DNA from: Micropterus salmoides
Taxonomy: Eukaryota; Chordata; Actinopteri; Centrarchiformes; Centrarchidae
Reading direction: 5' to 3'
NCBI RefSeq assembly: GCF_014851395.1
Contig: NW_024041150.1
Coordinates: forward strand, 47,062,416 to 47,126,415
Length of the DNA stretch: 64,000 nucleotides
Below are positions 49,170 through 58,712 of the stretch, in pieces; the stretch's first letter is position 1; each line of letters starts with the position of its first letter. Under the pieces are notes generated by a model, which worked only from the letters and a program-made list of their open reading frames with translations, ran no database searches and was not told the DNA's origin. The translations under genes and the position numbers were made by a program.

Positions 49170-50333
49170 GTAAGAGACACTTTACTGTGATCACCACAAA
49201 ACTCACCGTTTAAAGAGAGAGAGACACACAAATACACAAATACACAAATGCACGAGGGAAATTCCACCGTGTCAGAGTCTGTGGTCACAGATTCGAACTT
49301 CCGGAATCAATAACTCGTAAGCAAAACGTGTGTAAAACACAAACAACGCCTTTTTACTATCGTAGTTAAGTAGAGAACAGGCTACAAGGACATTTTCATC
49401 TAAGTGATTCTTCCAACGAGCCGCAGAAATAACGTCGGTCTCTACGTGCAGCGTCTACAAAGTGCAACACCTAAAATACACACTGCAGAAATATTCAAGG
49501 ATATTGTCAATTAAAGGCTGCATTGTCTTCAAAATCACCCCACAAATCATAGATATCCTGCTGGTGACACTGCAACACTTATTGGTTTGCAAAATCAATA
49601 ACTTCACTGTTATGAGCTGTAGTGTCTCCACAATCCCCTCAGGCATCAGTGATCTCCTGCTTATGATACTACAGCACTTTGTTTTACATTTTAATATTCA
49701 CTAACTTCACTGTGAAGGTGAAGGAAAACAAAAAGAACAAACCAACAACAATGAAGCTACAGTTGTGAATTATTTTTTATATTTCAGATAGAAGTTGACT
49801 AATGTCTAATTACAACTGTGGGTGTATTCATTAATAGTAAGATCAGCTGTATTGTTATATAGGAAGTGTTTGTTTTGCCACGTTTATGTTTCAATTTGCG
49901 GAACACATAAAAGGTTGTTTCAGAGTCTTCATTTGTTGCTTTGAGCGTCGTCTTTTCATTGTACAACACTGTAATATTTTTGTTCTGTTATGAATATAAA
50001 GATATACAGTATATAACAGTATATTGTACAAATGATTGAACACGTTTTGATGGCTGTTCTCTTGGTGTGATTGTGAATATTTAAAGACAAATAGACCAAA
50101 CAAAGTGTCAACCAACAGGCGACCCCTTGTGGTTAAACTTTGATTTGATGGCACTACAGCTTATAACAGTGAAGTTATTGAACATTAAAATTCCTCAAAG
50201 TTATTCAAAACAGTATTTCTCCACACTAAGTGTTGTTGCTAAATGAGCGCTGGCTAACAGTATGCAGAAATATTCAAATACACCTTTTATACCAAATGCA
50301 AAGAAATGCACAGTACCAGTGGACGCATTAGGT
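49170..50333. other. Intron, nothing assigned
   Basis: Short frames on both strands near 49,455-49,704 and 49,891-50,154 show no domain. Confidence 0.45.
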
Positions 50334-50450
50334 CAGAGGTCACTAATAGGCGGACCGCGGTCCAAAACCGGACCCCGCCTCATGTGATGCTGCTCAGCCA
50401 CTCAAATCTGTGCATTCCAACAGGCATTGCGAGTTGGATTGGATTCACCA
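50334..50450 (+). mobile_element. hAT-like element, 5' fragment
   Basis: CAGAGGTCACTAATAGGCGG, ACCGCGGTCC and CATGTGATGCTGCTCAGCCA match the left end and interior of the element at 26,820, with an internal deletion of about 80-100 bp. No matching right end was found. Confidence 0.75.
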
Positions 50451-51344
50451 CAAATTTGTATTTTTAAAATACACAAATAAGTCTGAGAAATAATTTAGGC
50501 AACAGGAATAAATATTGTAAGCGACCTGCTCCGTCATAGTTATAATGTTATTAAATATAAGGAAAAGAAAATTAGAGAATGACTTACTTTTGGACTTCCC
50601 ATGACTTTCAGAAGATGCAGATGATGCAACCTTCTCTTAAACATGGGGCTTGTGGAATTATTATGTATTAGGGTAACAGGACTGAGGGAAAACCTGGGGA
50701 CACAACAAAAATGGGCATTTTAACTCCAATATTTCATGAAGAAAAAATGTTTAAAGCATAGATGTGATACGGAGTCACTCATAAATGCGATCGAATACGT
50801 TCAAATTGTAGAGGAGTTTTAGGGACTGGGGACAGTAACAAATGATATTTTTCAGTGTTCTAGATAATTTGTATTAATGTTTAAATTGATTTATGCTTTT
50901 GCAATTAGATTAATGTGCAGGGCACTTTGCTTAATAATAAAAAGTATTTTAAAGTTAAGACTCACACAGGCAGAGTGTGCGCCGCGTTATGGCTGCGCCT
51001 CGGTTTTGACCCGTCCTCAGCCCTGCGTCCACTCACACTGGAAGCGTTTCAGCCCGCCCTACGTTGTTGACATGTTGTTTATTTGTCATTTTGTGTGCTT
51101 CTACAACCAATCACAGCGCTCTGTGAACCGTTTTCCTCCAGTTCCCTGCAGGGCTGAATTTCCCACAGGGAGCAATTCAGAATCAGAGCGTTTTGCCTGA
51201 TTTTGATGACATGTTTAGATTTTGTTGATCGCTGTTTTACGATCGGGAGTCTCCACAGGGTGTTTTATTTTAAAAATTGACTGGATCCTCTCTGCCGTTC
51301 TTGGCTGACTTCCTGCCTGGTTCAATCTGCTCGGGAACTATCCA
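50451..51344. other. Intron, nothing assigned
   Basis: AT-rich then GC-richer sequence. The 107-codon frame at 50,877 has no recognisable domain. Confidence 0.4.
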
Positions 51345-51935
51345 GTGTTTGTCTCTGTCTGTCCTCTGTCTCCTCTGAGTCTCTGTGATTGTCTGTCTGT
51401 CCTCTGTCTCCTCTGAGTCTATGTGATTGTCTCTGTCTGTCCTCTGTCTCCTCTGAGTCTCTGTGATTGTCTGTCTGTCCTCTGTCTCCTCTGAGTTTCT
51501 GTGATTGTCTGTCTGTCCTCTGTCTCCTCTGAGTCTCTGTGATTGTCTGTCTGTCCTCTGTCTCCTCTGAGTCTCTGTGATTGTCTCTGTCTGTCCTCTG
51601 TCTCCTCTGAGTCTCTGTGATTGTCTCTGTCTGTCCTCTGTCTCCTCTGAGTCTCTGTGATTGTCTCTGTCTGTCCTCTGTCTCCTCTGAGTCTCTGTGA
51701 TTGTCTCTGTCTGTCCTCTGTCTCCTCTGAGTCTCTGTGATTGTCTGTCTGTCCTCTGTCTCCTCTGAGTCTCTGTGATTGTCTCTGTCTGTCCTCTGTC
51801 TCCTCTGAGTCTCTGTGATTGTCTCTGTCTGTCCTCTGTCTCCTCTGAGTCTCTGTGTTTGTCTGTGTGTCCTCTGCCTCCTCTGAGTCTCTGTGATTGT
51901 CTCTGTCTGTCCTCTGTCTCCTCTGAGTCCTCCTG
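51345..51935. repeat. 40-bp minisatellite, array 1
   Basis: About 15 units of GTCTCTGTGATTGTCTCTGT followed by CTGTCCTCTGTCTCCTCTGA (40 bp). A 36-bp form lacks a CTGT step. It is the same family as 57,160-57,985, which has GTGTTTG in place of GTGATTG. The 244- and 186-codon minus-strand frames (Arg/Gln/Thr/Glu-rich) are repeat products. Confidence 0.97.
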
Positions 51936-52069
51936 TGGTGCATTGCTATCTCTGCCTCTCTGTAAAGACGCGTCGACAATGAAATTTCGCGTAGATATCT
52001 TCAATAGACTATTTTCTCAGACTTCTCAGAGAGAGATAAAGCGGAGGTGCTGAGCGACTATGAATTATG

Positions 52070-52300
52070 ATTTTACTCATATTAAACAGTAAATAGTTTG
52101 TGGTGGTCGGCGTTGATATTGTGGCGTGTCGCCACAAATAAATCAATGAGTGAGAAACACTGCAGATTGTAGAGACCGCTTTTATGTCATCTTAGTGCTG
52201 ATAGTGAGTTAAAATCGCCTTATTATTGGCAAAAGAACAATCGCTGATCGTCCCTTCAATCGTCAATAAGTGATCGATTGCCAATTGGAACAAGCCTAAC
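52070..52300. repeat. Dispersed DNA-element fragment
   Basis: Contains GATATTGTGGCGTGTCGCCA, CAATGAGTGAGAAACACTGC and GATTGCCAATTGGAACAAGC, which look like the terminal part of a fish DNA transposon. The family is not named. A (TATG)n run follows at 52,349-52,367. Confidence 0.4.
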
Positions 52301-52883
52301 GGAGTGTGGATCAAATGATTCGTCCTTCTATTATTTAAAGGGGCTATATGTATGTATGTATGTATCTTTCAATGAAATCACTTTGTTTTACTGCCTTGTT
52401 GTCAAAGGGCTCAAAACTCACTTGTTCTTTCTTTTTTACATTTTCTCCGTTGCTTTCATCAGACACTATTCTGCTTTTAACGTGAGGTCAGATTCAGTCC
52501 TGAGCGCTGCTGAGCCTCTCAGACTACAGCGACAACACGCCAGCTAACGACACGCAGCCCGCTAACATCCATGAAACCACAGGCTCCACGTAAGGATCCA
52601 AAACTACAATAAAGGTTTATGTGCTGAAGCCCGTCAGACCAAACAGGTTCAGATGATGTCGACAACAGTGAAAAATAAAATGGCTGGAGTTCAGGAGAGA
52701 GCGCCACTTTGTTTCAGAACCAACCAAACCGACCCAGAGTTCATGTAAATGATCTTTGTTGGGAAGTAACATGGCGTCCTCTAAAAAAGACAGCAGTTTT
52801 GTCTTTAATGATGATGTAGCAGGTTAATTTGAGCCAAACGAGGAGCTGAGAGACTGATGTACCCACTGTCTCTGTCCTTACAG
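52301..52883. other. Intron, nothing assigned
   Basis: No exon-like frame apart from the approach to the acceptor TCTGTCCTTACAG at 52,883. Confidence 0.45.
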
Positions 52884-53273
52884 CTACCCAGCATGCCTTG
52901 GGAGAGGAGGTGATTGAGGGGGCGGAGTCTGTGGTGCTGCCCTGTGAGGCCACTCCTGGAGCTGCTTCCTCAGTGACATGGAGCCGTGAGGATCTGACTC
53001 CCTCCATCGTTCATGTGCATAAGAAGACAAGTCAGCTTGTTGAAAAAGATGATCTTGAAAACCAAAACCAGCTGTTCACAAACCGTACAGAGATGCAGCC
53101 TGACGCTCTGAGGACTGGACACGTCAGCCTCACTCTGAAACACATTCAGCTGTACGATGGAGGCACCTACAGCTGTGGCGTCCGTGGGGGGGGGAGGCTG
53201 GACCAGACACATGTACAGCTGAAGGTCACCAGCAAGAAAGAAGCGGAACGCAGAGAACAAGAAGCAGAAGAAG
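52884..53273 (+). CDS. V-set immunoglobulin domain exon (butyrophilin/MOG/CD276-like receptor)
   Basis: A 390-base exon with acceptor CTGTCCTTACAG and donor GTTTGT, phase 1 at both ends. The domain reads EEVIEGAESVVLPCEA (first Cys), SVTWSREDL (core Trp), TEMQPDALRTGHVSLTLKHI and YDGGTYSCGV (D-x-G-x-Y-x-C with the second Cys). All three V-fold anchors are intact. The end, SKKEAERREQEAEE, is a charged stalk. Such domains sit outside the cell on leukocyte or antigen-presenting-cell receptors and bind protein partners; the ligand here is unknown. The donor is weak. If not used, the frame ends four codons later (LFCR stop), which would give a secreted form. Leader: most simply the exon at 49,139. 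Possible continuation: the transmembrane exon at 53,447 or the V exon at 55,766, both entered in phase 1. Confidence 0.85.
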
Positions 53274-53446
53274 GTTTGTTCTGTAGATGACAATGAATTA
53301 ATCCTGTTGGTCCTTAATCGTTCAGTTTAAGAAATTTTAGCATGTCAGTTTTTATCTGTCTCCAGCAGAGAATTGCAGCACGTAGACAAAGAAAGAAGAG
53401 GCGGGACCTTCTCTGTCTTTCAGCGTGTTTAGTTCTTACCCTTCAG

Positions 53447-53604
53447 AAATGTTTGTTGCTGTCATAGTCTTTTATTGGATCCTCTCTCTTCTTCTTCCTC
53501 TTTGCTGTTTTATGACAGTTGGTTGCAGCTTCTTCCAACCTGCACTCATCTCTGTTGAATACACTGTGCTGGACTTCATGGAACTGCAGAAAAATCTGTT
53601 CAAG
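53447..53604 (+). CDS. Probable transmembrane exon of the V-set receptor
   Basis: The acceptor TTCTTACCCTTCAG ends at 53,446 and the exon is entered in phase 1, giving Glu then MFVAVIVFYWILSLLLPLCC, a convincing single membrane span. The sequence goes on with FMTVGCSFFQPALISVEY and TVLDFMELQKNLFK to a possible donor (AAG/GTTTCA) at 53,605. If that is not used, the frame stops at 53,655. The cytoplasmic part contains one Tyr (SVEYTVL). S-V-E-Y-T-V-L fits the ITIM core pattern S/I/V/L-x-Y-x-x-I/V/L, so inhibitory signalling is possible but unproven. An alternative acceptor at 53,423 gives the wrong phase and an early stop. Confidence 0.45.
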
Positions 53605-53884
53605 GTTTCATTGCTGTCAGTTTCTGGAGTTTTACATTTTTTTTTCAATTGCTAACCTGCATTGGTCAAAACTGAAGTCACATTGTCAAAACTCTTCACA
53701 GTCAGCAAAACAATAGTGTACTTCACCACCTGCAACACTGTTTATCTGCAGCACCTTTTTCAAATGCTAACACACACATCCTGCATTTTTGCAGTAGCTG
53801 GACAGACGACCCTGTTTCAAGGGAGGCAACATAGGAGTCACAAACGTCTATTATGACCAAAATAAGGAAACAAAGTCCATCCGT
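53605..53884. other. Intron or 3' region, nothing assigned
   Basis: Short frames without domains. Confidence 0.4.
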
Positions 53885-53956
53885 CCATCGTCAACCGCTT
53901 ATCCTGCATACAGGGTCGCGGGGGGGCTGGAGGCAATCCCAGCGGACCTCCCTAGG
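53885..53956 (+). repeat. Common dispersed repeat tail
   Basis: ATCGTCAACCGCTTATCCTG and CATACAGGGTCGCGGGGGGG, a sequence found widely in fish genomes. It abuts the gypsy integrase remnant exactly where that remnant is cut. Confidence 0.6.
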
Positions 53957-55410
53957 ACTCCCTGAGACTGTGGATGGTAGGCAGATGAAAAACAGTGCTG
54001 AATAGACAGCTGCTGCAGCACCTGGGAGAACACATGGGACATAAAATTTGACCCCATCAGTCTGAACAATCCTTGGAAGACCGAATGTTGTGAAAAACTT
54101 AATCATGGAAACTGCTGGAGCAGTAATCCTGCATAAAGGAATAGCTTCAGGAAACCGAGTAGCAGTACGCATGATGGTCAGTAAGTTGTGGTTACCTGTC
54201 TGATGCGAGAAAATGAAAATGTCTTTTTGATGCCCATATGACCCGCAAGACAACGATCATTAGCCAATTGCAAGACACCAGAGCGATAAGCCTTAGGAAC
54301 AACAACCTGAAACACACTACTCCACTCGTCATGGCAAGACGAAGAAGAAGAAGTCCACTTTCTCATTAACAGTCCATCATTCACAAAGTACCCACAAGAA
54401 ACAGCAGTAACTGCATCTTCAGAAACAGCCTCTTCAAAGAGGGAAAGCAAAGTTGTCTCTTTTCCTTGTTCCACTTTTAGCTCTTCACGAGAGGGGAACA
54501 CTGTACCAAAGCCTAATGTCCCATGAACCATAGGTAAGAACAAGGAAACGCCACCAAACCCTTGAACAATAGCATTTGAGCCCAAAGCAGATTTGTCATT
54601 AAAGTGAAGAAAATAGTGGAAGATCAAAGACTGAAAAGCTCCAGAGTCTTTCTAGATCGTAATAGGTCACTTAGCTGTAGGATCAGATGCAAGAGAGACA
54701 AAACCATCCATAAGGAAAACGAAGAGCCAACCAACTCTGGCTCTCAAGTAGGATGCTCGCTGGTAACTGGAATTGCAGCCGTGTTCACAGTTTTTATTAA
54801 GGCTACAGGGTTAACAGATTTATGTTTCTTGTTGAAGACAGGACAGCCAGCAATAAGATGACCAGGTTTCTTGTCAGAGAAACATGCCTTGTCGGAAGCA
54901 ACGCTTCCAATGGCCGACTTCCTGGCAAAGGGGGCAGAAACTGTGGGACTGTGCTTCAAAGTGCGAGCTCTATGAAACACAACGTCACCCTTTTGTTCAC
55001 CATGTCCTTTATCTAAATCAAGCTTGTGCGTCAACATAAACTCATCTACCAACACAGCAGCTTTACAGATAGTGGTCGCTTTTTGTTCATTTAGATATGT
55101 ACAAACAACATTTGGCAAACAATTCCTCAAGCAAAACTAATAGGCGAAGATCTTCCTTCGTTTCTACTAACAGGGACTTACACCATCTGCCAAAAAGGGT
55201 CTCCTTTTCTTTAGCAAACTATACATAAGTTTGTTTGTCAAGCTCACTGAGACTTCTAAAGCATTGGCTGTAAGCCTCAGGCACTAGCTCCTAGGCTCTC
55301 AATATGGCACCTTTAACGGTCTCATATTCCTTGCTTTCATCAAGGCTTAAAGCAGAGTAAGCTTCCTGTGCTTTTCCCACCTGCTGATGTTTGTAGACCT
55401 CGGTCTGACC
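53957..55410 (-). pseudogene. Ty3/gypsy LTR retrotransposon remnant: Gag, protease-like, integrase
   Basis: Minus strand. Gag: near 55,180 LLVETKEDLRLLVLLEEF, then VCTYLNEQKATTICKAAVLV, DEFMLTHK and a degraded zinc knuckle (KACFSDKKPGHLIAGCPVF; the second Cys is Asp). Next comes a protease-like tail (NDKSALGSNAIVQGFG) without its DTG, then the integrase zinc-binding region (VLQLANDRCLAGHMGIKKT; first His replaced by Asn). The integrase core follows (LLTIMRTATRFPEAIPL, FFTTFGLPRIVQTD) and, after a frameshift, VLQQLSIQHC and SSAYHPQSQG. The last catalytic Glu is missing because the copy ends there. No RT or RNase H lies between protease and integrase. This is the order of Gmr1-like gypsy elements, in which integrase precedes RT, although a deletion could mimic it. 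Confidence 0.85.
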
Positions 55411-55765
55411 CTGAAATACCCCACAGACAGAGACAGAAACATTTACATTTAGAAGTGGTGTCAAAGGTCAGTTCTGTTTATTTAAATCACATCATATCAA
55501 TAAATATAATATATACAAATATTGAAAACTAAAATATGAATTATTCTTGTTAACTTAGTTTTAGTCTTAGTCCAGTACTGTGACTGTAGATGTGTCTCTG
55601 AGACAGATCCAGATCAGACTGAGTCCATCTGACACTCAGTGATTTAATAAACAGTCTGCTGCTGGTTGTAGAGACTCCAAAGACAAAGTCTCTGTTAAAT
55701 GGACAATGGGACATATTTCCTGCTGCTGTCTCTACACATCATGTTGCTCTTTGTTGTCCTCTCAG
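55411..55765. other. Intron before the second V exon
   Basis: Ends with CTTTGTTGTCCTCTCAG. The same pre-acceptor sequence recurs before the V exons at 56,842 and 58,067. A read-through ATG at 55,699 would give a hydrophobic start, but the recurrence of this acceptor makes it intronic. Confidence 0.5.
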
Positions 55766-56068
55766 TCCCCAAAGTGGAGGTGGATTCAGGGGAGGAGTCT
55801 GTCCTGCTGCCCTGTGAAACCACAGTTCAGCTGTCTGAAGACGTCACAGTGGAGTGGACGGATAGATTCAACAGGAAGATCCATGTGTATCAGAAGAACG
55901 GCTCTGACCAGCCTGGAGGACGAACAGAGATGAAGAGAGAGAGACCTGGAGACCTCAGTCTGACCCTGAAACACCCCACAGAGAGAGACACTAACACCTA
56001 CACCTGCACCGTCTCCAGCAGGGAGGGAAAAGTCCTGATGAAGAGACAAGTGGTGCTCCAGGTCAAAG
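55766..56068 (+). CDS. V-type Ig exon, tandem copy 1 (intact)
   Basis: A 303-base exon, phase 1 at both ends, donor AAAG/GTCAGT. It reads VEVDSGEESVLLPCETT (first Cys), VTVEWTDRFNRKIHVYQKNG (Trp), TEMKRERPGDLSLTLKHPTE and DTNTYTCTVSSREGKVLMK (second Cys), then RQVVLQVK. All V-set anchors are intact with no stop. It closely resembles the repeated V domains of fish butyrophilin- and CD276-like proteins. Being a symmetrical 1-1 exon, it could be spliced after the V exon at 52,884 to make a multi-Ig receptor. A gypsy fragment lies in the intron between them. Membrane exons downstream were not found in the window. Confidence 0.8.
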
Positions 56069-56841
56069 GTCAGTTTGTAGATTCCCCACCACCCCAGTTA
56101 CACTGTATTTATTATTATTTAGGGGTCAGTATCTGTAAAAATCATTCAGAGAGTTCAGTCCCTCTAACAGTGAGCCGTGGCTCCTGAGAGGTTTCTTACC
56201 TCCACGTCAGATTCTGGTCTCAGAGACTGAAGGAGTCCCGTTTGGTTTCTCCTGATGAAACAAAGGTTTGTTTGTAAAAAGCAGCCTCACTGCTGAAATC
56301 CAAAGATTCTGATAATCAGCTTTAAATCTGCTGAAGTTTAAATGTTTAAATGAAGAACCTGAAACCTTCTCTCTGAATAAACGTCCTCGTCAGTGATCCA
56401 GTTTTCACAGTGGGCTCTTTCAGGTCTCTTCTTCTCTCCAAACATCACGTTTCTCCCACAAACACGTCACCTGGAATAAGAATAAAGAGCAGGCTGCTCT
56501 GCTTAAATCCACTGAATTCCTAATGCAGTTTGGTGTGTCCAGGACAATCCAGCAGACTCGTGGTCATGTGATGTTCAGTCAGAGAGGACTCGCTGATGTT
56601 GCTATGGAAACACTTTGTTAGATGATGCTGGACTGATGTGTCTGAGATGCTGAGTGGAGCTAAGATTTATTTACAGGACAGAGAAGAAACTGACAGGAGA
56701 CATCACTGTGGACACCTGGACTAAAGTGTCCCATCAAGACTTCCTGTGTTTCTGTCCCTGTTAGCAGCTGCTCTCATCAATAAAGTTATTCAAACTGCTG
56801 CCTCTGTCTGCTGATGATCTTGTCCTTTGTTGTCCTCTCAG
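56069..56841. other. Intron between V copies
   Basis: Unassigned. TCATCAATAAAGTTATTCAA near 56,777 looks like a polyadenylation signal, so the duplicated unit may include the 3' end of an older gene copy. Confidence 0.4.
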
Positions 56842-57145
56842 ACTGTCTGGTGGAGGTGGAGGAGGGGGAGGAGTCTGTCCTGCTGCCCTTCAAGACCACA
56901 GAGAACCTGCCTGAAGACGTCACAGTGGAGTGGAGACACCTTAAACCCACCAAGAAGGTCCATGTGTTTCAGAACGGCTCTGACCAACACGACCCGTCTT
57001 ACAGAGGAGACACAGAGATGAAGAGAGACCTGAAACAGGAAGACGTCAGTCTGACCCTGAAATCCCCCTCAGTCAGAGACAAAGGACGATACATCTGCAG
57101 AGTCTACAGCAAGGAGGGGGACATCAGTTGAGCTAAGGGTCAAAG
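56842..57145 (+). pseudogene. V-type Ig exon, tandem copy 2 (decayed)
   Basis: Same acceptor (TTTGTTGTCCTCTCAG) and donor (AAAG/GTCAGT) as copy 1, but 304 bases long, so one base out of frame. It reads VEVEEGEESVLLPFKTT, where Phe replaces the first disulfide Cys. EDVTVEWRHL and DKGRYICRVYSKEGDIS keep the Trp and the second Cys. A TGA follows at 57,129, where copy 1 continues to the donor. Loss of the disulfide and of frame argues that this exon no longer codes for a folded domain, unless the frameshift is a sequencing error. Confidence 0.75.
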
Positions 57146-57159
57146 GTCAGTATGCAGAC

Positions 57160-57985
57160 TGTGTGTGTGTCTGTGTCTGTCCTCTGTCTCCTCTTAGTCT
57201 CTGTGTTTGTCTCTGTCTTATCTCTGTCTCCTCTGAGTCTGTGTTTGTCTCTGTCTGTCCTCTGTCTCCTCTGAGTCTCTGTGTCTGTCTCTGTATGTCT
57301 GTCCTCTGTCTCCAGAGTCTCTGTGTTTGTCTCTGTCTGTCTGTCCTCTGTCTCCTCTTAGTCTCTGTGTTTGTCTCTGTCTGTCCTCTGTCTCCTCTGA
57401 GTCTCTGTGTTTGTCTCTGTCTGTCCTCTGTCTCCTCTGAGTCTCTGTGTTTGTCTCTGTCTGTCTTTCCTCTGTCTCCTCTGAGTCTCTGTCTTTGTCT
57501 CTGTCTGTCCTCTGTCTCCTCTTAGTCTCTGTGTTTGTCTCTGTCTGTCTTTCCTCTGTCTCCTCTGAGTCTCTGTGTTTGTCTCTGTCTGTCCTCTGTC
57601 TCCTCTTAGTCTCTGTGTTTGTCTCTGTCTGTCTTTCCTCTGTCGACTCTGAGTCTCTGTTTTTGTCTTTGTCTTTCCTCTGTCTCCTCTGAGTCTCTGT
57701 GTTTGTCTCTGTCTGTCCTCTGTCTCCTCTGAGTCTCTGTGTTTGTCTCTGTCTGTCCTCTGTCTCCTCTGAGTCTCTGTGTTTGTCTCTGTCTGTCCTC
57801 TGTCTCCTCTGAGTCTCTGTGTTTGTCTCTGTCTGTCCTCTGTCTCCTCTTAGTCTCTGTGTTTGTCTCTGTCTGTCTGTCCTCTGTCTCCTCTTAGTCT
57901 CTGTGTTTGTCTCTGTCTGTCTGTCCTCTGTCTCCTCTTAGTCTCTGTGTTTGTCTCTGTCTGTCTGTCCTCTGTCTCCTCTAAT
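57160..57985. repeat. 40-bp minisatellite, array 2
   Basis: About 20 units of GTCTCTGTGTTTGTCTCTGT followed by CTGTCCTCTGTCTCCTCTGA or CTTA (40 bp, with 44-bp forms carrying an extra CTGT). It is the same family and strand as 51,345-51,935. The 120- and 81-codon Ser/Val/Cys/Leu frames are repeat products. Confidence 0.97.
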
Positions 57986-58066
57986 GATCGATCTGTATGA
58001 TCTGACTCTGGATCAGAGAGAACCTGGAGGTGAAGCAGCTCATGTTGTTCTTTGTTGTCCTCTCAG

Positions 58067-58284
58067 ACCGTCAGGTGGAGGAGGAGGAGGAGGAGTCTGT
58101 CCTGCAGCCTGAGGACGCTGAAGTGAAGTCAACAGGAGGCTACAAGCTGGTCAACATGGTCCCTCCTGAGTCCTGCTACCAATCAGAACTGAAATGGATC
58201 CTCTACACCTGTAAAACAGGAGACAGCTTGTTCAGGGCTGCTGTCTGCAGGTACCAGACTTTTTTCCAAAACAAGCTCTTTTAA
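58067..58284 (+). pseudogene. V-type Ig exon, tandem copy 3 (chimeric, truncated)
   Basis: Acceptor GTTCTTTGTTGTCCTCTCAG as in copies 1 and 2, then DRQVEEEEEESVLQPEDAEV. Alignment with copies 1 and 2 shows about ten codons missing between SVL and the P/S-E-D block, including the first Cys. After GAAGTGAAGT the sequence no longer resembles the V exon (GGYKLVNMVPPESCYQSELK, WILYTCKTGDSLFRAAVCR) and I do not recognise it. The frame stops at 58,284, and a possible but poor donor (AG/GTACCA) is at about 58,249. It could be a rearranged dead exon or a newly assembled domain. Confidence 0.55.
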
Positions 58285-58712
58285 GTTATTGCCTCCAGTT
58301 GGCCACATTAACACCCGCTGATCATAAGCGTCTTCAGCAAAATCTTGGATTTTAGACAATTGATGTTTTGTGTCCCAGTACTGAACGAATAGTGTCCAAA
58401 ATGTGTAAGTTGAAATTTTTTATATATGCCTTATCACTTTCATGACAATTGATAGACAATGAGTTGTTGATGTATCTATATATAAAGGGCGTACATTTGA
58501 TTTGTGGAACTGCAATAGTGTCATAAACACAAGAAATGATTCAATAATGAGTAAAATAGAGTAAAATAATGGGAAACAATGAGCACATCACACAAAGTGT
58601 TTGCAGCTGCTTTGGGGAGTAATATTAAAAAGGTTGTCACCTGGATGTCAGGAAGGAGTCTAGGAGAGTGGTCTTTGCTAGAGGATTAGCTGGAGCAGCG
58701 GGGTTATCAGAG
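58285..58712. other. Unassigned DNA
   Basis: AT-rich, with nothing supported. Confidence 0.4.

Noticed and set aside
51270..52004. 244- and 186-codon Arg/Gln/Thr/Glu-rich minus-strand proteins
   Set aside because: Entirely inside a 40-bp minisatellite. Frames in two registers encode the same repeat shifted.
55699..55765. Unspliced start MDNGTYFLLLSLHIMLLF as leader of V copy 1
   Set aside because: The last bases form the same acceptor as that of copies 2 and 3, and phase-1 splicing is the family rule. The hydrophobic reading of a pyrimidine-rich tract is expected by chance.
57163..57692. Ser/Cys/Val/Leu-rich hydrophobic proteins on the plus strand
   Set aside because: Product of the 40-bp minisatellite, not a membrane protein.
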